Assembly: GCA_009869945.1 (NCBI GenBank)
Contig: WIXG01000052.1
Coordinates: forward strand, 62,001-126,000
Direction: 5' to 3'
Length of the DNA stretch: 64,000 bases
From: Mesaphorura yosii
Lineage: Eukaryota; Arthropoda; Collembola; Poduromorpha; Tullbergiidae
Positions 50,401 to 60,570 of the stretch are shown here, piece by piece (the stretch's first letter is position 1; each line of letters starts with the position of its first letter). The notes under the pieces were generated by a model, which was given only the letters and a program-made list of their open reading frames with translations, was not told where the DNA came from and did no database searches. The position numbers were made by a program, and so were the translations under genes.

Positions 50401-52765
50401 ACTCTTCCACTAGACGGAAGGTGTACGGCGAGTCCTCGGAAGAGTCTCAGGCGACAGATTACAGGAGAAGGCGGCGCTCCCCGTTCCCAGTGGAGAGTGT
50501 GGAAGTTCATGCGTCGTCTCAAGGCAACTCAAAGCCGTCAAGAACGAGGAAAGGCGTCAGGAAACCGAAAACATTCTTCGTTTACATTTACGTGACTGAC
50601 AAGAACGGAACCTACGATCAGACATTGACGGAAACTTTTGTTACGATTTGGAATATCACAGGAAATGATATTTCGTTTAGCAGCGATGAAGTAGGAGTTG
50701 AAAACGTGTTCAGTCATAAGGTGAGTGATAATTTATGCACACATTCATGGGAATTATCCAATGCACTTGAAACACAATCTGACTTATTGCTAAAATATGG
50801 GTTGGCAATGATTAGCACAATTATGCTGCACCTGGCGTTAGTATTTCTGCGAAGGCAGCACAAATTAATTCAAGAGTGTATCTAATTTCTTTTCTATTCA
50901 AGTAGTTAACATCTTACGAATTCTTAAGGCTAAGCAAGCAGAGTAGTCTGAACACATTTGCTCTCCAGTAATAAAACTTTTTCTTCCCACGTTTTACGTC
51001 ATTCAGATCACAACCGTCGAGATGATCACATCCACCACACAGAACATTCTTGGACAAAGCAACTCTGGGAGTGAAAACTCTGGCGTGATCATCGCCATTG
51101 CTGTCGCGTCAAGTGTTGCAGCTTGTCTTGTCATTGCCGGTGCCTGTTTGGTAAGTTTGCTTCTCTCAAATTTCCGTCATCGACTCTACCATAGCATGGA
51201 GCCCATTTAATTATGACCAACCTTTAAATTTTAACAGTTGGTAATGAGGCATCGCCAAACGAAAACCAAGTTTGCGAAACGCTGCACACCTGTGACACTT
51301 GACGATTACAGTTTGGACAACATTTCAGTCTTCAACAGCTTCAGACGCAAGCAGCGAGGTCGAGCGAGCAAGCGCTCTTATACTAACGCTGGATTTGATG
51401 ATCCTGTAAGTAACTTATGTATTAGTCATCAAGTTGCGATGTCACGAACGTGCATGCGACTTCTCAGTCTCAGCTTACAAACCCACCGCGAAACACTGAA
51501 TTCTTGAGCTCTTAACCATTCAAACTTTTTATTTTCGCCCAGAATGCTCCATCACGCCCGTTAAACGCTTCTGGTCTCTTAAATGTACTTACAACGGAGT
51601 CAGCGTCAATCTCTGATGAATTCTCAAACATTCCTAACGTCAACCCCACGTTGGACGACATTCCAGCTGGAGCCGAGACGAAGAATCGATATGCAAATGT
51701 CATTCCAGTGCCGGACACGAGAGTACTTCTTACTTTTCAGGATGAACAACAAAATTCAGACTACATAAACGCTAATTTTGTTCGAGTAAGTTCCTATTAC
51801 TTTGCATCGCACTAATTAATCTTGAAATGTACATACTACGTGAGGGTGAATGCTATTTTGTGACTGTAAACAGGGTGCAAACAGTACAAACAAAGCTTAC
51901 ATAATTACTCAAGGACCGTTGGACGAAACGATCGTCGAGTTCTGGAGAATGGTTTGGGAGCAGCAAGTTCGCGTCATTTTCATGCTGACTGATTTCTCGG
52001 AAAGTGGAATTGTAAGCTCCTGTTCACATGATGATCCATTGTTTTTCATTGCCAAAATGTAACCGACACTTGACTCTTTTGCTTCCAGCCCAAATGCGCG
52101 CCGTACTACCCCAGATCAGAAACCATTGACTGTAGTCAACTTCACGGTGATTTCCAAATTACCCTGGAGAAACGTGATATTATGGAAAATTGCATAACAT
52201 CGTACTTGGTACTGAAGGATATGGAGCGAAGCTTGAGGCGTGATATCATTCACTGCTGGTATCATACTTGGCCCGAGAAGGGTAATGCCCTGCCCTAAAA
52301 CCAGAGTCTGCCGTCCAAATTGAAGGAATTCATTGCTGCATTTCTTTCTGAAACAGGCGTTCCTTCGAAACCGACACTTACAATTGATTTCCTGATGAAG
52401 ACGAGGAAGTTCACAAAAGAATCGTTTCCAGTAGTAGTTCATTGCAGGTTCGTGAAGCATAAAGTATATTCAATTCACACAGGCACAGGCATTTGTGTCA
52501 TAGTTTCTGATAATGAACTTTTTTCCACTTTAGCCCTGGCACTGGTCGGTCTGGCACGATTGTCGCATGTGATATTGGCATGAAGGAGCTTGATGGTCAG
52601 CGACAAGTTGACATTCCTCAAATTGTTCGGAAAATCCGGCAAGACCGTGCCGGAACCGTGCAAACCAAAGAGCAATACAAGCATATTTATGAAGTACTGA
52701 GCTCATACGCGTCTAAATTATCGAACAATGCAAGCAGTACAGAAAATAGTCGATCTGACCCTTAA
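47448..52765 (+). CDS. receptor-type protein tyrosine phosphatase, single catalytic domain, WPE loop
   Basis: Exons: 47448-50239, 50309-50720, 51007-51150, 51238-51405, 51543-51785, 51874-52011, 52089-52281, 52357-52447, 52534-52765; 1470 residues. A signal peptide (LLSTLVLILLVALHG) leads a low-complexity Ser/Thr/Pro- and His-rich ectodomain of over 1000 residues, mostly in one 2.8-kb exon. A folded membrane-proximal part (FVKIALQDVSPIQFC and FFVYIYVTDKNGTYD) flanks an Arg-rich RRRRR site. The transmembrane segment is about 1094-1119. The phosphatase domain has KNRYANVIPV, the P-loop HCSPGTGRSGT (Cys1393, Arg1399) and QTKEQY. The general-acid loop reads WPE (Glu1362) instead of WPD. Dephosphorylation of phosphotyrosine is expected but may be weak. 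I cannot assign the subtype. Confidence 0.9.
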
Positions 52766-53521
52766 ATCTAGTGTAGTTAATAATTTTTGCGTAATTTTAT
52801 GTTTTGTATGAAGTTTATTTACTAAGAAGCGCACGTATTTTGACTATGCTAGCGTAGTGCGGAACTGATGTTCGCTTGGACTCCATTTTAACTCAAATCA
52901 ATTCTTCTTCTTGACTGAATAAATGAAGGAATCGATCAATTATCTCCGAATTTTCTAGAAAATACATCTCATTTTGCTAGGAAATCCGTAATCGTCCCGC
53001 TCTGTGATGTTTTGCTCAAACGCGTCAAAATATTCCTTATGTTGATATACGGGTGTACAATTCAAGCATTGATAAGGCACTCATGACTTCGACTTGACGA
53101 TGTGATGCAATGTTGACGATTGAATATGGCAACATGATAGGTCCAATCAATGTTGCTGTGGACTGATACTCTTAATAGGACCTTGGGTCCAATGACACGC
53201 CCAGACGAGCAGCGATAAATTGGTGCGCGCGACGCTGCTGGTGCCAACTCATTACAGGAAAAGAAGGTTCACATGGAGATCATTCCCGCATACTGCCTGC
53301 GCTCGGAAGGCGTGTGACCACACGACGACAAGTCTTGCTCTGCCTAGGACCTGAATAAGGACGATTTCATTCGAGAAGCGCCTTTCTTGAGATTTGTCCG
53401 GTTCTGGAAATCCGTGAGTGTGAGCCTCCTTTACACCACCACGATTCCGAAATCCATTCTTGCCAAGTGTCAACATCCAAGATTTCAAGAAGTACTATAA
53501 TCATCAACTCGGAACAACAAA
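52766..53521. other. intergenic spacer
   Basis: Between the phosphatase stop and the CFAP161 start no credible exon is seen; minus-strand frames at 53062-53247 and 53252-53488 have no family resemblance. It should hold the phosphatase 3' UTR and the CFAP161 promoter. Confidence 0.45.
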
Positions 53522-55151
53522 ATGTGTACTCCAAGCGACTTGGGGCTAATCCATGTTAAGACACCTGGAAAAAGTTCGTACAATGCTGAGACGTACGTCA
53601 ACAACTGGTATGAGGAAACTGTTCGAAATACCGTAAGTGCAGATGAAGATTGGAGCAAGATAGTTATTTAGGACTTTTAAAAGTAAATTGATAAATTCGA
53701 ACATTTTAGCTTAAAAGAGAAAATTTTATCAAGAAGCGAGAATGCGAAAAATTGTCGATTCAGAAATCACAGATTATGGTTGATTTGCTTTTGGAGCCGG
53801 TAACCAATCTGTCCTGATTAAAGAAAATTCGTGGAATCATTACAAGTGTGTGCGTTGCTTGACTTCGCAGGTGGAGCTAATCGCAAGGCAAGATGGTTTC
53901 CTTTACTTTGGAGACGTCATTCAGCTGATTTCGCGTGGTCCTGATTGTGCCACAGCCGTCCAAATGTATCCGTTTAAGAAACTGTGCACGTTTGGGCAGT
54001 TGGCTCTAAGTGCTTCGGTTCCACCAAGTGTGATTGATTACAAGCAGTACTTGGACACTGACAGTGTCATGACATGCTCACCTCACTTGTACCCTGTTAT
54101 ACGGAATTCGTTTATCATTGAACGGTGAGCATTCTTGTCTTCCTGCTGTTATGCAGTTGGCAGTTCTGTCATCCATTTTTTCTTGCGTTTAACAGTCCAG
54201 ACTGTCCTGATGATAACAAAACCAGAGTTAATTACGGAGATACTTTTCGCATCCGTGCTTTGCGAACTCAACATTTCACGGTACTTTTGAACTAAATTCT
54301 CTTAGAACAAATTTCAAACATTTAATGTTGAATGAGCAACTAAAGACCATAATGCCTCTTCTACGAATTAATATTTGAAGCTTTATCTTCATTCGGCCCC
54401 AGCATTGCAACTTCATGCCGCGTCTCCTCATTCCGCGAAGCCTCTGGTTCGGTTCTCCGATAAAGCTAACTCCAACACATTATGGCGGGTTGTTCCGCTG
54501 AACCCTCTTCTTAAGATCAAAATGGAAATTGGAGCAATTCCAATTCCAGTTAGTAAAACAGATGTAATTCGGCTTGGTGGCAAAGGCAATTGAACCCGAT
54601 TTTAAATTTTTGATCACAGCTGAAGACGAGGTTCTTGATTCAGCATGCTCTGAGCGGCCAAAATTTGTCCTTGGAGCCGGAATATCCGACATTAACATAT
54701 TTTGGCGAAGAGTACGAGGCGACTGTTCACACAACGTTCGGTCGCACTAGACGAAACCCCATTTGGACAAATCATTGGTCGTTTCATACCCAACGAGGTT
54801 GGCGAAAACCAGACCGTGAAATTATGGAGCAGGCCAAGTTTTCTGCTGCCATTAACACGAATGATTTAAATCAATCTGCTTCTGGAACTTCGAAAGACGC
54901 CGTAAGCTAAAACATCCCGGCTCATTCTTATACTCATTCACTTCACGATGCAGGTTCCACAGGACGAGGAACGTCAAACTGACGATGGCATTCAGTATGA
55001 ACCTCCCGAAGAGTCTGTCGAAGAATTCGCATCGGAGCAATTATCTGAGCAGATGCAAGCCATGAGACTGGACACAGGCATTCCCGGGCATGTCCTACCG
55101 TACGACCTCCGCACCGCGCCTCAACCCCACGCGCACTCACCGCTTAAGTGA
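53522..55151 (+). CDS. CFAP161: cilia- and flagella-associated protein 161
   Basis: CFAP161 is a microtubule inner protein of motile axonemes. Exons: 53522-53632, 53710-53799, 53871-54124, 54196-54280, 54381-54548, 54620-54901, 54954-55151; 395 residues against about 301 in human. Matching blocks include NWYEETV near the N-terminus, DGFLYFGDVIQLI, NYGDTFRIRAL, LYLHSAPALQLHA, VPLNPLLKIKMEIGAIPIP, TYFGEEYEATVHT with NHWSFH, and MRLDTGIPGH near the C-terminus. Extra length is at both ends and in the MIR-like middle. Motile cilia in this lineage would be limited to sperm or sensory neurons, so expression there is expected. AATAAA near 55580 is a likely poly(A) signal. Confidence 0.85.
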
Positions 55152-55579
55152 AGGCCAAGAATTTTATCCCAACAAGAAATGGAAATGCCCCGACCCAGAA
55201 GTATGCTGCAATCCTCCAGAATCAGCTCCGGAGGAGATTCCAGCATGCATTCAAAAGAAGGATTACTACGACATGGAAGGCAATCGCAATATATCATCTG
55301 CAAATTGTCACAAGTTTTATTAATTCTTGTCTTGTCAAGGAGGAACTGTAACCAGTAATATGTCATTATGAAGGCATATACAAAGTTTACACGATCAATG
55401 ATACTTATTGTCTTACACCAACGCACTTAATATACAAGGTTCTAAATCCCAAGTGATTAAGCGTATCCGCATTAGCACATAATTTACATTTTGGCTGGGC
55501 CAGATATTCCATCTCTCAATTAAATGTAAACAAAGTTAACGTTCAGAGTACATATGTAAGCGTAGCGTAACAGACATGC

Positions 55580-55585
55580 AATAAA
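55580..55585 (+). terminator. poly(A) signal of CFAP161
   Basis: AATAAA lies about 430 bp after the CFAP161 stop, in an AT-rich 3' UTR with no other gene. Confidence 0.45.
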
Positions 55586-55954
55586 AGTCTGTCACAGCCA
55601 GACGATATTCTATTATTGTATAATGAAAGCACTTAACTAACAGAAGTCATTAACAATTAGGAGAGACTAATCATGGCTTCATGGATGGCTTCAAGTGCAT
55701 GGCCGACGAAGTTTGACTGAGATGAATTAAGAGCAGCAAATTACAGCTAGTTGCAGAGGCCTATAAACATTACGATCTAATCTAATTCGCTACTCGCTGT
55801 AGTGGCTATCCTCCTCCTCGCAGTTAAGAATTGCGTCTGAGCTGAAATAACGGACTACAGACTTTCGATTTCATTCCGCTTGTCAACGGCTTGGAGAGGA
55901 TAGAAGCTAGTTTTATGTGTTTGCACCCAGACCACGACTGATACTTTTTCCAAA
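55586..55954 (+). promoter_or_regulatory. spacer and probable promoter of the SLC5 gene
   Basis: TATAAAC at about 55762 is followed 30 bp later by a pyrimidine-rich start-like sequence, giving a leader of about 160 nt before the ATG at 55955. No gene is present in the spacer. Confidence 0.35.
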
Positions 55955-58562
55955 ATGTTCCACCAAAATTACTTGACCCTGGTAGATTACATTGTAATCG
56001 CCCTTACATTGTTGCTGCCGGTCTTGATTGGCGTGTACCACGGACTGAAAAGCAAGCACACAACAGAAGATGTGCTGATGGGAAGTCGAGGGATGAGTGT
56101 TTTGCCAGTGGCTGCCTCCATCATGGTAACATTCTTCTCAGCAATCGCCATTCTAGGTACGATCGCATCGTTTTTACACTTACACCCATAGGTTGACAAT
56201 AGATTTCGAATCGACTTTTTTGCTCCAAACTGTGCTTAGGATACCCATCCGAGGTGTACAACTACGGTGTTCAAATTCTGATGTTATCTATCATCACCTG
56301 CATATTTTCTCCCATCAGTGCCTATTTATTCGTTCCTGTGCTCTACGACTTGCAGTTAACCAGTTCTTTCGAGGTTCGGTTGCTTGAGGTTTGCATTCAT
56401 TTGATGCGTGGAATTAATTGTCCACAACACGTGGTTTTTCAGTATTTTCAGTACCGATTTGATTCTGTTCTGCTTCGACAACTTTCGTCAGCCATGTACA
56501 TTTTCTATTCCATAATTATTCAGAGTATCGTTGTCTATGCGCCTTCTATCGCACTGGAGGTAAGCGATGCGATGTGCTTGAATAAGAGCCTATCATAATT
56601 TGATTTGCTGTCCACAGTCCATCATTGGAATTCCAATGTGGCTGTCAATTGTCGGCTTGGGAGTTGTCTGCACTATTTATACAGCAATGGTAAATATAAA
56701 TTGTAGTTTAACTTATGGATTTGTCTATAATTGTTTTAATTACGCTTCATTTTCTCTGCTTGTAGGGTGGCTTCAAAGCAGTGATTTGGACAGACTTCTT
56801 TCAACTTGTCATTCTCCTGATTGGGATGATAATAATTTTGATAAGAGCTATGATTCTGTCAGGAGGCATCCTTGAGACGTTCAGGATAGCAGAGGAGCGT
56901 GGACGCTTAAATCTCATTGAGTAAATGTTACTACAAGTTTGTGCCTGCTTGTCTGACACCGAAATGTGGCTTTTGTTTAACCGTAACATGTTTTTCAGTT
57001 TTACAATTGACCCATTTGTGAGGCATAACACTTGGAACTTCATATTTGGATTCGGGGTCAAGACTATTTTGACAATGGGAACTCATCAAAACCAAGTTCA
57101 ACGTTACTCGAGTGTTCCCACACAGAAGATTGCAATAAGGTAAGGTAGTAATTCTTTTCCTTCAGGACCAACCAGAACCAATTACATTTCAACTGCAAAT
57201 TATCACATGAAACTGCATGCTCAGGTCAATTCTTCTGAGTCTGCCATTCAATATCGTTGCAAACGTCATCATTATGGTCACTGGCCTCTCAATTTTCGCC
57301 GCGTACGTCAACTGTGATCCGATTAAAGAGGGAAAGCTACAAAAGGCAGATCAAATCGTGCCGTATTTTGTGATACAGCACTTGTCCGTGATTCCTGGAA
57401 TTCTTGGCCTGTTTCTTAGCTGTGTGTTCTGTGCCGTTTTAAGGTAGTGGTTTGGTACTCCGTAAGATTGTGAAGAACACACTCTTGATCGCTTCATGCA
57501 ATAATTTAGCACATTTTCCTCTGGGCTCAATGGCATGGCTGCTGTTCTTTGGGAAGACTTCCTGGTCGAAAGAAACATGTGCAAGGATTTTTCACCCAAA
57601 ACCAAAGCAAACATTTCCAGAGGATTTGGTAATTTTGAAATCGCTTTCCGTTACGTCTCAAGTCTGGTGCTAAGCTGTGTTAATGTGTTCCACAATGCTA
57701 GCTTTGTTGTTTGGAACATTTGCAATCGGTCTCGCATTTTTGGGCCCAAAACTGGGACCAATTTTGACCATTACAATTGCCGCAGTTGGTGCTTTTAGTG
57801 GACCCAATGGCTCTTTATTCGTGTTGGGCATATTTGTCCCTTTTGCGAACAAGTTTGTAAGTACGCCGTTTTAGAAATGTTCAACAACGTCTTAATTATT
57901 TTATTTTTCCTTATAGGGAGCGATTGTCGGTTTGCTCTGTGGACTAGCGACTACGTTCTGTGTAGTGATTCAATCATTCTTGCTTCCGAAGTTAGACACT
58001 ACCCTTCCGACAAGTGTTGAGCAATGCACGAACAGTTCTATGCTTTATAATTTGGGGCCCACTCCGAACGTGGAACTGTACGAAATACTTCAAGTTTAAG
58101 TCTAATCAAAAATCAATAGTCAAACTTGCCATTCTATTCTAACTGTTTTCAGCGAGTGGCCAGACAAATTCTTTACTCTGAGCTATCTCCTGTACTCGAC
58201 ACTCGGTGCAATAGTCACTTTGAGCGTTGGAATTACCGTCAGCTTGATGACTGGAGGTAAGTCGATCTTCACCTTGAATATCATGCGTTGTCAAAAAAAA
58301 AGTTGTTCATCAAAAAGTTTGTATATTGGACCGCGTAGGATTGTCAACGATGAAGAAAGTCAAGTCTATTTATGTACACCCGATCTTCCGAAGTAAGCTC
58401 AAACTGAAGCACGTTCCATCACGCAGGCAAACGAGCATAAGACAATCCAGCCTGGCTGCGGCTGCAGACGGCCTTGAACTCGACGCCATGTTACGATCCG
58501 CTGCATTCAAATCTGGACGATTTAGCCGCCCACGTATAAGTGACGGTGAAGTTGTATTCTGA
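55955..58562 (+). CDS. SLC5A8: sodium-coupled monocarboxylate transporter-like SLC5 protein
   Basis: SLC5 proteins are plasma-membrane Na+-driven symporters; SMCT-type members carry lactate, pyruvate and short-chain fatty acids. Exons: 55955-56156, 56240-56373, 56443-56559, 56618-56689, 56766-56920, 56999-57139, 57225-57443, 57510-57628, 57675-57856, 57917-58077, 58153-58256, 58339-58562; 609 residues, the usual length. Blocks include LMGSRGMSVLPVAAS, AILGYPSEVYNYG, GGFKAVIWTDFFQ, GTHQNQVQRY and LSTFSSGLNGMAAV with the sodium-site Ser residues, followed by WEDFL. About 13 membrane segments are evident. The intron at 57629-57674 is only 46 bp, forced by a stop codon in the unspliced frame. SMCT is the best guess; multivitamin (SLC5A6) or iodide-type substrates are not excluded. 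AATAAA at 58697 ends it. Confidence 0.88.
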
Positions 58563-58702
58563 ATTGTATGTTGTTTTTCTTTTTGAATAAGCTAGAGCTG
58601 TTAGTTGGGTAGAAGCGCTTTCAATCCCTTATCTGAAGTCTCAAGATTGTCCGCCTTTCCATTATGAGAGTTTACAGATAAATCCGATAAACGCTAAATA
58701 AA

Positions 58703-60570
58703 TGACAATCTAAGAATTAAAAACAGAGGCCAAGATTTGTTTGGTGAAAGTTTTCTTTTCTTCATGTCATCCGGGATTAGACAGCTGCATGACACGAATG
58801 TCACAGCAGGTCCACATCAATTCCTTGGACTCAACTGCTGCACTGGCGGTGGTGCAGTTGCAATACTAATGAATGGGATCAAATCCTGTTCGCTGTCAAG
58901 TTCAATTTGTGGGAAGAATTCCGATGGCACGAGGGAATCCAGTGAAAGTATCAGAGTAGAACACAGAAAGAAGTGAAAGATGGGGTGGGCGGTCTAGAAA
59001 AACTACTGCAAACAGATGAAATGTTGAGACTTGCCATTGAAATGCCTCTTTCATCGTGGAAACATGAACTCCTTCTCCTCAGGGAATTCCTAATAGGAGT
59101 TCGCTAGCTACTTCCAAGTGATAGGATTGGTGAACGCCAAGCCGCAAGATTTCAACACACTTTTTTAATAAGCATTTATTTCTATTCCTCTTGGGTCCTT
59201 TTAATTAAGGCTTCCGTTTCTGTTTCTCCCTCAGTCCACACACAGAACACAGTCATACACGGTGGCAGGGTGAAATATCGAGGGGCTGACTACCAGAATG
59301 GAAGGGGATTCACCGCAAAACACTACGAGGAGCAAGTGGAAAGATGCAATCCGTAACGCAATTTGTTCAGGGTTCAGAATTGAATTTCAGTGCAGTCATT
59401 CTAGAAGGAATTAAGAATGCACTTTCGATAAATAATCCTTTTACGGATAATTGAAATACGAGAGTGGTTGCGAAATGAGGCTTCCCTTCTTTCATGTCTG
59501 GCGTGATTGAGCATTCTGGTGACCCAAAATATAATATAATTGTATTTGACTGGTGCAGTTTTATTTCAAAAATATATGAAGGAGACTTTAGCTTATATTA
59601 TTTGCGCTCTTGCTTCATGTGCATCACTTGAAATTAATAAATTAAGTGTCTTAACTAATGTTCACTAAAAATTTCACGAGAGAATCAATAGAAATTAAAG
59701 CGCTGAATTCTTAACCGAAAAAGTTTACGTGGCTTACAAAGTGCTTTCACTTATTAATAATTTGCTCTACCTTGTCATAAATTCATAATTACTGTAATAT
59801 TAAGTGAATAATTTCACTTCAAAGTCTCAATCATCCGTTTCTACAATTTACACTACATTGCTTGATAGCTTAATAAAGAAGGGCACGGGCACTCGGGAGA
59901 GTCGGGTACGCACAGCTTCCTAATCATTATATACATGCCACTGTCATCATTTTCGGGATGATTAACACATTTATGTAATAAGAGCATTCAGCATTTACAT
60001 CTCTTAACGGTGCAGTGTTAAAAATCAATTTATAACAATTACCCAATGTGGAATCTTAAACATTTCTTACATTACCCTGCAGCTTGCACAATTGAATCCT
60101 GTCCTAGACTCCTTCAGAATGCTTTAGGTTCAGATTCAATAGTGTTCTGCGTAGGGACTACTCGTGATTACATTGGAGTTCCGAGACTGCATCTCTTCAG
60201 TTTTGCTTCTTGTAGAAAAGGACGAATTCAATTGTGCATTACAGAAATTACAAAGTGCATTATTAGTTTTCTTAGTTCATTATCTATATTGAAGTAATTT
60301 CTAAACTAATAACACGCCTTGTGCATATACGCATACATTCCTCAGCACATTAGGACTGCGCTTATAATTATATTTAAGTGCAATACGTGCGAAACTCTGC
60401 CTATACTTATGAAATCACAATATTTATGGCGTGGATGTAGACTGACTTTCTAGCATAAATACAAAATGGGCTATAACTAGCTATTGCAGCAGCTTCCACG
60501 GCTCTAGCATCCTGTCGTCCCAAAATTGGAGCAAAGTTTCGGAAACCCCGGGTTCTTAAGGAATGGACAT
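58703..60570. other. 3' flanks of two converging genes
   Basis: The stretch holds the end of the SLC5 transcript and the 3' UTR of the minus-strand Ig gene. Short plus-strand frames (58737-58976, 60046-60297) show no family resemblance. Minus-strand AATAAA-type signals occur near 59177 and 59562. Confidence 0.45.

Noticed and set aside
53062..53488. Two minus-strand frames between the phosphatase gene and CFAP161
   Set aside because: No family resemblance, no convincing ATG or splice context; most likely chance frames in the 3' flank.
55090..55323. 77-codon frame with many Cys, extending past the CFAP161 stop
   Set aside because: It overlaps the last CFAP161 exon in another frame, and the CFAP161 frame there matches the conserved tail. 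I found no splice site that would use it.
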